Source of the DNA: Anaerolineaceae bacterium
Lineage (GTDB): Bacteria; Chloroflexota; Anaerolineae; Anaerolineales; Anaerolineaceae
Assembly: GCA_021107195.1 (NCBI GenBank)
Contig: JAIOTF010000018.1
Location: forward strand, 1 to 22,068
Reading direction: 5' to 3'
Length of the DNA stretch: 22,068 nucleotides
The position numbers and the translations under genes were made by a program. The notes under the pieces are model-generated. The model worked only from the letters and a program-made list of their open reading frames with translations, searched no databases and was not told the origin of the DNA. Positions 8,045-16,446 of the stretch are shown piece after piece (within the stretch, counting starts at the first letter, position 1; every line of letters begins with the position of its first letter).

Positions 8045-9103
8045 TTATAAGGCGGATAGAACCAGGCCGGTGATTTGAGCAGTCCCCAGCTTTCCTCCGA
8101 GATCAACGGTGCGGTTGCCAGTTTCAATTACCTTGCGTACAGCGCTTTCTACACGGACGCCTTCTTCGGGCAGGTTCAGGGAGTAGCGCAGCATGAGTGC
8201 CGCACTGAGGATGGCTCCCATGGGATTGGCAATGCCTTTCCCGGCGATGTCGGGGGCGGAACCATGAATGGGTTCATACAATCCCGGGCCTCCTTGTCCC
8301 AGTGAAGCAGATGGCAGCAAGCCCATCGAGCCGCTCAAGACCGAGGCTTCATCGGTCAGGATGTCCCCAAACATATTGCTGGTGACCAGTACGTCAATAT
8401 CAGCCGGGTTTTGGATCAAGCGCATTGAAGCCGTGTCGACCAGCATGTTTTCAAGGGTCACTTCCGGGTGGTTGGCGGCCACTTCGGCGGTAATTTTCCG
8501 CCACAGGCGCGAACTTTCCAGGACATTCGCTTTATCAACAGAGGTTACTTTTTTGCTTCGGTCCTTTGCCAGTTGAAAGGCGAGTTCCACTACACGGCGG
8601 ATCTCATTTGCGTTATAACGCAGGGTATCAACAGCAGTTTCTACGCCATCAACGATAGAACGGCCTTTGGGCTCGCCAAAATACAGACCGCCAGTCAATT
8701 CCCGCACAACCAGCAGATCGACACCTTCCAGTTTTTCCGGTTTCAGTGGCGAGGCCTCAGCCAATTGTGGGAAAACAGAAACCGGGCGCAGGTTGGCAAA
8801 CACGTCCAGGGCTTTGCGCAATTTGAGCAGGCCCCGTTCCGGACGAACGGTTGCGTTGGGATCGTCCCATTTAGGGCCGCCCACCGCGCCTAAAAAGACG
8901 GCATCTGATTGCTGGCAGATTTGAATGGTTTCATCCGTCAATGCTGTTCCATGGGCATCAATGGCGCAGCCGCCAATGAGCTGCTTTTGAAATGCAAAAG
9001 AATGTCCGGATATTTCTCCGATTTTTTGCAGGACTTTGACGGCAGAAGCGGTTACTTCAGGTCCGATGCCATCACCGGGTAAAAGGGCTATATTTACTTG
9101 CAT
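8045..9103 (-). CDS. leuB: 3-isopropylmalate dehydrogenase
   Basis: Predicted 352 aa, full length. It oxidises and decarboxylates 3-isopropylmalate to 2-oxoisocaproate using NAD; in the citramalate route the same activity on 3-methylmalate gives 2-oxobutyrate. Visible motifs are LLPGDGIGPEV (7-17), the substrate-binding RPERG and LRP arginines (88-107), VVRELTGGLYFGEPKG (132-147), the metal-site Asp region VDTASMRLI (222-230) with TSNMFGDILTDEAS (241-254), and the nucleotide-site loop EPIHGSAPDIAGKGIANP (277-294). A ribosome-binding site AGGAG lies about 12 bases before the ATG. It sits 54 bases downstream of cimA. Confidence 0.96.
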   Translation of the reverse strand: MQVNIALLPGDGIGPEVTASAVKVLQKIGEISGHSFAFQKQLIGGCAIDAHGTALTDETIQICQQSDAVFLGAVGGPKWDDPNATVRPERGLLKLRKALDVFANLRPVSVFPQLAEASPLKPEKLEGVDLLVVRELTGGLYFGEPKGRSIVDGVETAVDTLRYNANEIRRVVELAFQLAKDRSKKVTSVDKANVLESSRLWRKITAEVAANHPEVTLENMLVDTASMRLIQNPADIDVLVTSNMFGDILTDEASVLSGSMGLLPSASLGQGGPGLYEPIHGSAPDIAGKGIANPMGAILSAALMLRYSLNLPEEGVRVESAVRKVIETGNRTVDLGGKLGTAQITGLVLSAL

Positions 9104-9157
9104 ATGGTATTCATTCTCCTATGTGAATTGGATGCTGTACAACGTGCGCTGGCAGGG

Positions 9158-10714
9158 TCATTTGACCACCATCAGGCCGTATTCAAAAGAATCGGCCAGA
9201 GCTCGCCAACTGGCTTCGATGATATTGGTACTGGCGCCGACGGTGCTCCAGTGTTTTGTGCCGTTTTGGGTATCGATCAAGACGCGTGTGGTTGCGTTGG
9301 TACCATGATTGCTGTCCAGGATGCGGACCTTATAATCGGCGAGATGGAATTTTTTGATGACAGGGAAATGGTTGGCCAGTGCCTTGCGAAGGGCCTTATC
9401 AAGGGCGCTGACCGGGCCATTGCCCTCTGCGGCAGTGTGTAATAGTTCACCATTGGCCTTGACCTTGACCGTGGCTTCGGCAAAGGTGCCGCGCCCCTGG
9501 CGGTGTTCCACGTTCACGAAAAAGTCTAGCAACTCAAAAGGCGGCTGGTAATCAGGTTGTTGGCGGGTGAGCAGCAAAGCAACTGATGCTTCAGCCGCTT
9601 CAAACGAAAAGCCGCGAGCTTCCAGGTCCTTGATTTCTTTTAGCACCGCTGAAATATCTTTCTTCTCTACATCATCCAGACCATAGTCTTCTGCTTTGCT
9701 GAGCAGATTGCTGTGACCGGAGAGTTCAGATACCAGGATGCGCATTTCGTTTCCCACTAATTCGGGGGTAATGTGCTGGTAGGATGTAGTTTCGCGGCGC
9801 ATGGCCGAGACGTGAATGCCACCTTTGTGGGCAAAAGCTGCTTTTCCAACGAAGGGCTGGTGTTCGTTGGGGCGCAGATTGGCGATCTCGCTGACGAAAC
9901 GGGAGACTTCTGAAAGATGTGCCAGATGATTCTCGGGCAGGCAGGACAACCCCAGCTTGATTTCCAGGTTGGGAATCACACTGCACAGATTTGCGTTTCC
10001 GCAGCGTTCACCGTAACCGTTGATCGTCCCCTGCACGTGCATGCAGCCCTCTTTTACAGCTGCAATCGAATTGGCAACAGCCATTCCGCCATCGTCATGG
10101 GCATGCATACCGATCTGTTGCCCGGGCAGGGCAGTGTGCACTGCCTGTACGGCTTCAACAATTTCCTGCGGCAGGCAGCCGCCGTTGGTGTCGCACAGCA
10201 CGAGCGTTTCTGCACCGCCGCGTACAGCGGCGGCCAGTGTTTGGAGAGCATAGTCGGCATCGGCTTTATAACCGTCAAAGAAATGTTCAGCGTCATAGAT
10301 GACCCGCCGCCCCTGACCTTTTAGGAAAGCCACACTTTCTTCGATCATGCGCAGGTTTTCTTCAAGGGTGGTGCGCATCACATTGGTTACATGCAGAGTC
10401 CATGTTTTTCCAAAGATAGTACAGACCGGTGCGCCCGATTCCACCAGGGCTACCAGATTGGCATCTTCTTCGGGGGTGGTGCCCGCCCGGCGGGTGGATC
10501 CAAAAGCCGCAATCTTGGCATGCTGCCAATCCATTTCGCGGGCTTTCTTAAAAAAAGCTACGTCTTTGGGGTTTGATCCCGGCCAGCCGCCTTCAATAAA
10601 GTCCACGCCAAACTCATCCAGTTTTTGGGCAATGCGAATTTTATCTTCGCAGGAAAGTGATATGCCTTTGCGTTGGGTACCGTCTCTTAAAGTTGTGTCG
10701 TATATCTGGATCAT
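9158..10714 (-). CDS. cimA: (R)-citramalate synthase
   Basis: Predicted 518 aa. It condenses acetyl-CoA with pyruvate to citramalate, opening the threonine-independent route to 2-oxobutyrate and isoleucine. It is a DRE-TIM metallolyase: IYDTTLRDGTQ (4-14), metal-binding HAHDD (204-208) and NGYGERCGNANL. EGGWPGSNPKD (41-51), in place of the EAGFPxxSPxD of LeuA, marks the CimA subgroup. About 400-518 is a LeuA-type allosteric domain, so feedback control, probably by isoleucine, is expected but not visible. I start at MIQIYDTT because AAAGGAC lies at good spacing before it; an in-frame ATG at 10732 would add six residues without a good ribosome-binding site. Confidence 0.92.
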   Translation of the reverse strand: MIQIYDTTLRDGTQRKGISLSCEDKIRIAQKLDEFGVDFIEGGWPGSNPKDVAFFKKAREMDWQHAKIAAFGSTRRAGTTPEEDANLVALVESGAPVCTIFGKTWTLHVTNVMRTTLEENLRMIEESVAFLKGQGRRVIYDAEHFFDGYKADADYALQTLAAAVRGGAETLVLCDTNGGCLPQEIVEAVQAVHTALPGQQIGMHAHDDGGMAVANSIAAVKEGCMHVQGTINGYGERCGNANLCSVIPNLEIKLGLSCLPENHLAHLSEVSRFVSEIANLRPNEHQPFVGKAAFAHKGGIHVSAMRRETTSYQHITPELVGNEMRILVSELSGHSNLLSKAEDYGLDDVEKKDISAVLKEIKDLEARGFSFEAAEASVALLLTRQQPDYQPPFELLDFFVNVEHRQGRGTFAEATVKVKANGELLHTAAEGNGPVSALDKALRKALANHFPVIKKFHLADYKVRILDSNHGTNATTRVLIDTQNGTKHWSTVGASTNIIEASWRALADSFEYGLMVVK

Positions 10715-10764
10715 GGTCGTGTCCTTTTTCATTATTGAGAGATCATTTGCAGGCCACTGCGGTT

Positions 10765-11373
10765 TTATTCGCCAGCGGCCGGGGCAAGTTCTTGCTGTTG
10801 TTCGTACTGGGCGATTTTATCTGTAAACGATAGTAGATAACCAAGTTGATCTGTCCCTTGCATCAGACAGGCGCGCGCGAAGTTATCCACAGTGAAGGAT
10901 GCTTGTTGGTTGTCTGGTAATGTTACAGTTTGGTTAACCAGGTCAATCGTGATTTCAAGATCAGCATCCTGCATACGCGCATCCAGCAATGCCTGATGGG
11001 TCGCTGGGTCAAGCACGACTGGCAGCAGTCCGTTCTTCAGGGCATTATTGTAGAAGATATCCGCAAAGGATGTGGCCAGGATGGCATGGAAGCCAAAGCT
11101 GGTCAATGCCCAGGGGGCATGTTCACGGGAGGAGCCACAGCCGAAATTGTTGGCTGCCAACAGGATTTGTGCGCCTTGATTTTCAGGCCGGTTGAGGGGA
11201 AAGTCGGGTTTGGGAGTGCCATCGGTTTCATAGCGCCAGTCTGCGAACAGGTTTTGCCCAAGGCCTTGTTTATCGATGACCTTGAGGAAACGGGCAGGAA
11301 TGATTTGATCGGTGTCAATGTCGTTGACTGGCAGTGGCACCAAACGTGAAGTCAGGGCAGTGAATTTTTTCAT
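10765..11373 (-). CDS. leuD: 3-isopropylmalate dehydratase small subunit
   Basis: Predicted 202 aa. With LeuC it forms the aconitase-like isomerase converting 2- to 3-isopropylmalate, and citramalate to 3-methylmalate. NDIDTDQIIPARFLK near the N-terminus and NNFGCGSSREHAPWAL in the middle are the swivel-domain signatures that form part of the substrate site. The start at MKKFTALTSRLVPL matches family N-termini and has AAGGAG seven bases upstream. An alternative ATG at 11394 overlaps the leuC stop (ATGA) and would add seven atypical residues. The C-terminus is Glu/Gln/Ala rich. The gene follows leuC with only 17 bases between. Confidence 0.94.
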   Translation of the reverse strand: MKKFTALTSRLVPLPVNDIDTDQIIPARFLKVIDKQGLGQNLFADWRYETDGTPKPDFPLNRPENQGAQILLAANNFGCGSSREHAPWALTSFGFHAILATSFADIFYNNALKNGLLPVVLDPATHQALLDARMQDADLEITIDLVNQTVTLPDNQQASFTVDNFARACLMQGTDQLGYLLSFTDKIAQYEQQQELAPAAGE

Positions 11374-11390
11374 TTGTTTGGCTCCTTGGG

Positions 11391-12824
11391 TCACACCAGT
11401 ATTTGGCGGGCATCGCTGACCCGACCTGTGACGGCTGCTGCTGCTGCAGTCCAGGGGCTGGCTAGCAGGGTTCTTCCACCTTTGCCTTGCCGTCCTTCAA
11501 AGTTGCGGTTGCTGGTGCTGATCGCTACCTGTCCGGGGGTGATTTGATCGCCGTTCATGGCAATGCACATGCTGCAGCCGGGTTCGCGCCACTCTGCGCC
11601 GGCATCGCGGAAAATCTTATTCAGGCCTTCGGCTTCCGCAGCGCGTTTGACCGCCTGCGAACCAGGAACGACCAATACGCGCACATCTTTTGCCACTGAG
11701 CGGCCTTTGAAGATTTGGGCGGCCTGGCGCAAATCGCTCAAGCGTCCGTTGGTGCAGCTTCCGATGAAGACAACATCCACAGGATGGCCGAGGAGCTGCT
11801 GGCCGGGCGTGAAGCCCATATAAGCCAGGGCTTTTTCCAAAGCTTGCCGTTGGGTAACATCCGTAAACGATTGCGGATCAGGAATACGGCCATCAATTTG
11901 CATCCCCATGCCGGGATTGGTGCCGAAAGTGATCATAGGCGCCAAATGGTTGAGGTCCAGAGTTACCTGGCTGTCATATACTGCATCCGGGTCGCTGGGA
12001 AGCTCTTTCCACGTTTGGACTGCCTTTTCCCAGACTTCGCCTTGCGGGGCAAACCTGCGCCCGATCAGGTAGTTGAAGGTGGTCTCATCAGGAGCTGCCA
12101 TGCCGGCGCGTGCACCACATTCAATCGACATATTGCAAATCGTCATGCGGCCTTCCATGTCCATATTACGGATCGCCTCGCCGGTGTATTCGATCACGTG
12201 ACCGGTACCACCGCCCACGCCGATTTTCTCGATCACACCCAGGATGAGGTCTTTGGCTGTGACGCCTTTCTGTGGGGTTCCCTCAAAATGCACCTGCATG
12301 GTCTTCGGCGGATGCTGGAGCAAGCATTGACTGGCGAGAACATGCTCTACCTCGCTGGTGCCAATGCCGAAGGCCAGTGCACCAAATGCGCCGTGCGTTG
12401 CGGTATGGCTATCGCCGCACACAATGGTCATCCCGGGCTGGGTGAGCCCCAGTTCAGGGCCAATTACATGCACGATGCCCTGGTCCTGGCTGTCGATGCC
12501 AAAGCAGCGAATGTTGTGCTCCTGACAGTTGCTTTCCAATTTATGGATCTGTGCACGGCTCATTTCATCGGCGGCTGACAGTCGCCCCAGTGGATCTTCT
12601 GGTGAGAAAGGCAGTGTAGGAATGCCATGATCGACGGTGGCGGCAGCGCGGTCCGGGCGGCGCACCCCCAGGCTGCGTTGTTTCAGTCCACTGAAGGCTT
12701 GCGGAGAAGTAACTTCATGTACCAGATGCAGGTCAATGTAAAGAATGGCTGGGGCGTCAGACTCGTGAGTGACAACATGACGCTCCCAGATCTTTTCGAA
12801 AAGGGTCTTTGGTTTGGCTTTCAT
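11391..12824 (-). CDS. leuC: 3-isopropylmalate dehydratase large subunit
   Basis: Predicted 477 aa, close to the 465-475 aa of bacterial-type LeuC. It carries the [4Fe-4S] cluster: Cys357 in FIGSCTNGR and Cys417/Cys420 in EPGCSMCIAMNGD. GDSHTATHGAFGALAFGIGTSEVEHVLA (137-164) and STSNRNFEGRQGKGG (436-450) are further aconitase-superfamily signatures. It partners LeuD, the next gene, and probably serves both the isopropylmalate and citramalate branches because both synthases are in this operon. AGGAG lies five bases before the ATG. The gene starts 28 bases after the small 74-aa gene. Confidence 0.96.
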   Translation of the reverse strand: MKAKPKTLFEKIWERHVVTHESDAPAILYIDLHLVHEVTSPQAFSGLKQRSLGVRRPDRAAATVDHGIPTLPFSPEDPLGRLSAADEMSRAQIHKLESNCQEHNIRCFGIDSQDQGIVHVIGPELGLTQPGMTIVCGDSHTATHGAFGALAFGIGTSEVEHVLASQCLLQHPPKTMQVHFEGTPQKGVTAKDLILGVIEKIGVGGGTGHVIEYTGEAIRNMDMEGRMTICNMSIECGARAGMAAPDETTFNYLIGRRFAPQGEVWEKAVQTWKELPSDPDAVYDSQVTLDLNHLAPMITFGTNPGMGMQIDGRIPDPQSFTDVTQRQALEKALAYMGFTPGQQLLGHPVDVVFIGSCTNGRLSDLRQAAQIFKGRSVAKDVRVLVVPGSQAVKRAAEAEGLNKIFRDAGAEWREPGCSMCIAMNGDQITPGQVAISTSNRNFEGRQGKGGRTLLASPWTAAAAAVTGRVSDARQILV

Positions 12825-12852
12825 ACTGCTCCTATGACATTATTGATTTGTT

Positions 12853-13077
12853 TTAATCCGTCAAGCCGGACAGGTCCCATTGACCGGGATATGTACTGGT
12901 TTTGGGAAAGGTTTCCATCTTGTCGGTGTGATCTGCATCCGATGATGCTGTTTTGTGAGCATCGCCACGCTTGTGGCTGTCATTGGATGCGTTATCCAGA
13001 CCGCTGAAATCCCATCCGGAAGGAATCGTATTGGGATTGGGGAACTTCTGTGGACGATAATCATTATTGTCAGACAT
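12853..13077 (-). CDS. Small 74-aa protein with duplicated WD[FL]SGL motif, unknown function
   Basis: I do not recognise this protein. It is very polar (Asp, Asn, Ser, Lys, His) and probably unstructured in the middle, with no signal peptide, membrane span or cysteine. Two copies of a 16-residue motif lie at residues 12-27 and 57-72, following F-P-x3-T-x-P-x2-W-D-[FL]-S-G-L, with the second ending two residues before the C-terminus. A strong AGGAG site lies about seven bases before the ATG, and the gene fits between leuA (36 bases upstream) and leuC (28 bases downstream) on the same strand, so it is almost certainly translated. The twin short aromatic motifs suggest binding to two copies of a partner; a role linked to LeuA or LeuCD is only a guess from position. 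Confidence 0.8.
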   Translation of the reverse strand: MSDNNDYRPQKFPNPNTIPSGWDFSGLDNASNDSHKRGDAHKTASSDADHTDKMETFPKTSTYPGQWDLSGLTD

Positions 13078-13113
13078 TGTTTTTCTCCTGTGATTTAGTG
13101 TTTGTGTTCAATC

Positions 13114-14706
13114 TTATGCGCTGGGTATTTCAGCGCCCGTTGCAACCAGCAGCTTGTTAATGGCGGACAGATATGCCTTGGCACTGGCGACCACAATATC
13201 GGTGTCGGCGCCATACCCGCCAAAGGTGCGTGGCTGTGCAGCATCGCGCTGAGCAGTCAGGCGTTGCTGTTGTGAATCTGAAATACGTACGGTTACCTCT
13301 CCAAGAGCGTCAATGCCCTCAGTGATGGCATGAATAGAGAATTCAATTAGTTTATTGGGCGCCTGGATGATCTCATCCATGGCATTGTATGCGGCATCAA
13401 CCGGGCCTGTGCCGATAGCCGCATGTATATAAACTTTTTCATCCGGCCCGATCAGCCGCACCGTAGCAGTGGGCATGCCCATTGTGCCGCAGGCCACTTG
13501 CAGCCCGTCCAGTTGGTAGATCTCGACAGGTTGATACAGTTCATCCGAGATGAGGGCTTCCAGGTCAGCGTCCAGAATTTCTTTTTTCTTGTCGGCGAGG
13601 ACTTTGAAGCGCTTGAAAATTTGTACAACTTCTTCTTCGTTCAGCTCATAACCCAGCTCTGCCAGGCGTACTTTCAGAGCGTGGCGGCCGGAATGCTTGC
13701 CCAATACCAGGCGGCTCTGCTTGACGCCGACCGTTTCAGGCCGCATGATCTCATAGGTTTGTTGATGTTTGAGCATGCCGTCCTGGTGGATGCCTGCTTC
13801 GTGGGCAAAAGCATTTGCACCAACGATGGCTTTGTTGGGTTGGACGAGAATACCGGTATAGTTACTGACCTGTTTGCTGACATGCATGATCTGGGTGGTA
13901 TCGATATTGGTGTCCAGGCCATAGACCGGGTGACGGGTGTGCAGTGCCATCACCACTTCTTCCAGGGAGGTATTACCGGCGCGTTCTCCAATCCCGTTGA
14001 CCGTGACTTCCGCCTGGCGTGCCCCGGCGCGAATGCCAGCCAGCGCATTGGCCGTAGCTAACCCGAGGTCGTTGTGGCAATGCACCGAAACAATACAGTT
14101 TTCGATGCCTTTCACGTTTTTCATAATGCCGCGGATCAAATCGCCAAACTCATCCGGTGTTTGGTAACCGACCGTATCAGGGATGTTCAGGGTGGTGGCT
14201 CCAGCTGCAACAACTTCTGACAGAATGTGATACAGGAATTCCGGTTCACTGCGGCCGGCATCTTCAGGGCTGAATTCAATATCCTCACATAAACTACGGG
14301 CGAAGGCTACCATCTCCGTGGCCTTTTTGACGACTTTCTCTGGTTCCATTTGGAGTTTGTACTGCATGTGAATGGGGGAGGTGGCGATGAAGGTATGGAT
14401 GCGGGGCCGGGCGGCAGGGCTGACAGCCTGCCAGGCTTTTTCAATGTCGTTTCGTGTGGCACGCGCCAGACCACAAATGATAGGCGGTTGTTTCCCATTA
14501 TGAGGTTGACCAATTTCCATGGCGATGCGGCGTACAGCTTCCAGGTCGTCCGGTGAGGCGGCTGGAAATCCCGCTTCAATTACATCCACGCCAAGCCTGG
14601 CGAGGGAGCGGGCGACTTCCAGTTTTTCAGCGGAGGTCAGGGTGGCGCCGGGGGACTGCTCCCCATCGCGTAAGGTCGTGTCAAAGATTCGGACGGTTTG
14701 GTTCAT
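13114..14706 (-). CDS. leuA: 2-isopropylmalate synthase
   Basis: Predicted 530 aa. It condenses acetyl-CoA with 2-oxoisovalerate, the committed step to leucine. The TIM barrel carries IFDTTLRDGEQSPG (7-20), EAGFPAASPDD (44-54), metal ligands HCHND (209-213) and NGIGERAGNTSLEE (237-250). About 400-510 is the LeuA dimer/allosteric domain, so leucine feedback inhibition is expected from the family. It is a paralogue of CimA in the same operon; EAGFP here against EGGWP there separates the two roles. AGGTGA precedes the ATG. A strong hairpin lies between the ilvC stop and this start. Confidence 0.96.
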   Translation of the reverse strand: MNQTVRIFDTTLRDGEQSPGATLTSAEKLEVARSLARLGVDVIEAGFPAASPDDLEAVRRIAMEIGQPHNGKQPPIICGLARATRNDIEKAWQAVSPAARPRIHTFIATSPIHMQYKLQMEPEKVVKKATEMVAFARSLCEDIEFSPEDAGRSEPEFLYHILSEVVAAGATTLNIPDTVGYQTPDEFGDLIRGIMKNVKGIENCIVSVHCHNDLGLATANALAGIRAGARQAEVTVNGIGERAGNTSLEEVVMALHTRHPVYGLDTNIDTTQIMHVSKQVSNYTGILVQPNKAIVGANAFAHEAGIHQDGMLKHQQTYEIMRPETVGVKQSRLVLGKHSGRHALKVRLAELGYELNEEEVVQIFKRFKVLADKKKEILDADLEALISDELYQPVEIYQLDGLQVACGTMGMPTATVRLIGPDEKVYIHAAIGTGPVDAAYNAMDEIIQAPNKLIEFSIHAITEGIDALGEVTVRISDSQQQRLTAQRDAAQPRTFGGYGADTDIVVASAKAYLSAINKLLVATGAEIPSA

Positions 14707-14724
14707 TTGTTTTCACCTTGTTTG

Positions 14725-14754
14725 TACTTGGCAGCTGCGGACAGCCGCCAAGTA
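14725..14754 (-). other. Intercistronic hairpin, ilvC-leuA junction
   Basis: On the minus-strand transcript TACTTGGC pairs with GCCAAGTA, continued by a G-U pair and GCTG/CAGC closing a UCCG (UNCG-type) tetraloop, 13 pairs in all. No U-tract follows, so it is unlikely to be a terminator. It fills the gap between the ilvC stop (14769) and the leuA ribosome-binding site and may protect or delimit mRNA segments. Confidence 0.6.
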
Positions 14755-14768
14755 ACAATGATTGAGTT

Positions 14769-15821
14769 TTACTTTTTCCAGTTTTCAGGGCGCAGTGAAC
14801 GAACAACAGCACCGGTTTGCCACATTTCTGATTCACGAATACCTTTCAATTCGGCATCCAGTTTAACTTTGTAGTCCGGGGCGCTGTTGGCTTCCAGTGT
14901 AATGCGGGTTTCTTCACCAGATATAACACTTTCGTAAAGTTCGTCAAACACCGGTGCGGTTGCATCGCGAAAGCAGTCTTTCCAATCAAGCGCGCCGCGC
15001 TGGGCGGTTGTGCTGCAATTGGCATACATCCAATCCATGCCGTTTTGAGCCACCAGCCGAATCAGGCTTTGAGTTAGTTCTTCAACAGTTTCATTGAAGG
15101 CCTCGCTGGGACTGTGGCCATTCTTGCGTAGTACGTTGTATTGCGCTTCCATGACCCCGGCCAGGGCGCCCATCAGCACGCCTCGCTCACCAGTCAAGTC
15201 ACTGTGTACTTCCTTGGCAAAAGTGGTGGGGAAGAGGTAGCCGGATCCGATCGCCACACCAGCGGCAAGTGTGCGTTCAGTGGCGCGGCCAGTGTAATCC
15301 TGAAAGACGGCGTAACTGCTGTTGATGCCACTGCCATCCAGGAAGTTTGTGCGCACGCTGCGGCCAGAGCCTTTTGGTGCAACCAGGATCACATCGACAT
15401 ATTCCGGTGGGATCACGCTGGTCTGGTCCTTATAGACGATCGAGAAACCATGAGAAAAGTACAAGGCATCGCCGGGATTCAAACAGGCTTTGATCTCCGG
15501 CCAGAGCAGTTTTTGTCCGGCATCCGAGACGAGGTACTGGATCATTGTGCCGCGCTGGGCTGCTTCGGTAAGTGAGAACAGGGTTTCACCGGGCACCCAG
15601 CCATCTTCGATGGCCTTGTCCCAGCTGGAAGTGCCGGAACGTTGACCAACGATCACGTTAATGCCGTTTTCGCGCATATTGAGCGCCTGTGCAGGGCCTT
15701 GCACGCCGTAGCCCAACACGGCAACAACCTCATCTTTTAGTACTTCCCTTGCCTTTTCAAGAGGGAATTCTTCTCGGGTAACAATGTCTTCTTCTACGCC
15801 ACCAAATACTAATTTGGCCAT
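14769..15821 (-). CDS. ilvC: Ketol-acid reductoisomerase, fungal/Bacteroidetes-like form
   Basis: Predicted 350 aa. It isomerises and reduces acetolactate or acetohydroxybutyrate with NAD(P)H and Mg2+. The Rossmann motif is GYGVQG (38-43), followed by a nucleotide-recognition loop near R61-S66; the active site includes FSHGF (122-126), HSDLTGERG (206-214) and AFNETVEE (241-248). Several segments, such as SWDKAIEDGWVPG (66-78), INSSYAVFQDYTG (166-178), NGHSPSEAFNETVEE (234-248) and STTAQRGALDW (270-280), look closer to remembered yeast Ilv5-type sequences than to the common 330-aa bacterial enzyme. The start at MAKLVFGG has GAAGGAG upstream; the open frame reaches 15860 but the added 13 codons have no support. 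Confidence 0.94.
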   Translation of the reverse strand: MAKLVFGGVEEDIVTREEFPLEKAREVLKDEVVAVLGYGVQGPAQALNMRENGINVIVGQRSGTSSWDKAIEDGWVPGETLFSLTEAAQRGTMIQYLVSDAGQKLLWPEIKACLNPGDALYFSHGFSIVYKDQTSVIPPEYVDVILVAPKGSGRSVRTNFLDGSGINSSYAVFQDYTGRATERTLAAGVAIGSGYLFPTTFAKEVHSDLTGERGVLMGALAGVMEAQYNVLRKNGHSPSEAFNETVEELTQSLIRLVAQNGMDWMYANCSTTAQRGALDWKDCFRDATAPVFDELYESVISGEETRITLEANSAPDYKVKLDAELKGIRESEMWQTGAVVRSLRPENWKK

Positions 15822-15842
15822 TTCTTCTCCTTCAAATATTGT

Positions 15843-15866
15843 TGCGACGATTTCTATCATCGCGCA
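15843..15866 (-). other. Intercistronic hairpin, ilvN-ilvC junction
   Basis: TGCGCGAT pairs with ATCG and CGCA across one bulged base, leaving a 7-nt loop, in the 66-base gap between the ilvN stop and the ilvC start. No U-tract follows on the minus strand. With the hairpin at 14725-14754 it brackets ilvC on both sides. Confidence 0.4.
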
Positions 15867-15887
15867 GTATCGATATAAGCTGTCAGC

Positions 15888-16409
15888 CTAAGCTGCAAGG
15901 CTTGCTTCCTGGTTTACCATCGACATTGCCGCCGAGGAGCCGCGGGCCATAGCAATTACGCCCGTGCGTACCATTTCGATGATGCCAAACGGCCTCAGCA
16001 CGTCGACGAAACTCTCGATCTTGTCTTCTGCACCGGTGATCTCGATAATCAACGAGTCATTGGCGACATCCACGATGCGCGCGCGGAAGATTTCCACCAA
16101 TTGCATGATCTCCATACGTCGCTTTTCGTTTGCGGACACCTTGATCATGGCCAGATTGCGCATCATGGTTGTTTCGTGAGTCAGGTCATCTACTTTGATT
16201 ACATTGACTAATTTGTAGAGATACTGGATCAATCGCTCAATGTTTTGTGGGGTACTGTCGATCACCATTGTCATACGTGATACGCCGGGTATTTCGCTGT
16301 GGCCAACGGTTAAGGATTCAATATTGAAGCCGCGCCGCCGGAAGAGGGACGCCACTCGATTCAATACACCGGGCCGGTCTTCTACTAAAGTAACAAGCGT
16401 GTGTTGCAT
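15888..16409 (-). CDS. ilvN: Acetolactate synthase small (regulatory) subunit
   Basis: Predicted 173 aa, typical for the IlvN/IlvH family. Residues 1-75 form an ACT domain (LVEDRPGVLNRVASLFRRRGFNIESLTVG pattern) that binds valine in the family and confers feedback inhibition on IlvB. The C-terminal half (about 80-160) is the second ALS-SS domain with RNLAMIKV and LIIEITG. The protein is adjacent to and downstream of ilvB with a 37-base gap. The ribosome-binding site GGAGG lies five bases before the ATG. The C-terminal dozen residues are Ala/Ser/Met rich and look unstructured. Confidence 0.96.
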   Translation of the reverse strand: MQHTLVTLVEDRPGVLNRVASLFRRRGFNIESLTVGHSEIPGVSRMTMVIDSTPQNIERLIQYLYKLVNVIKVDDLTHETTMMRNLAMIKVSANEKRRMEIMQLVEIFRARIVDVANDSLIIEITGAEDKIESFVDVLRPFGIIEMVRTGVIAMARGSSAAMSMVNQEASLAA

Positions 16410-16446
16410 AATTCCTCCAAGGTAACTGAAAAAAGATCAAAGGATA

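Noticed and set aside
8008..8127. N-terminal extension of ilvE to 8127
   Set aside because: It overlaps the end of leuB and the added 40 residues do not resemble aminotransferases; the ATG at 8007 matches family starts.
11374..11394. leuD start at 11394 with ATGA overlap
   Set aside because: Coupling is possible, but the AAGGAG site and family N-terminus support 11373.
11715..12578. 287-codon plus-strand frame opposite leuC
   Set aside because: Antisense shadow of a complete leuC; His/Ala-rich text without family signatures.
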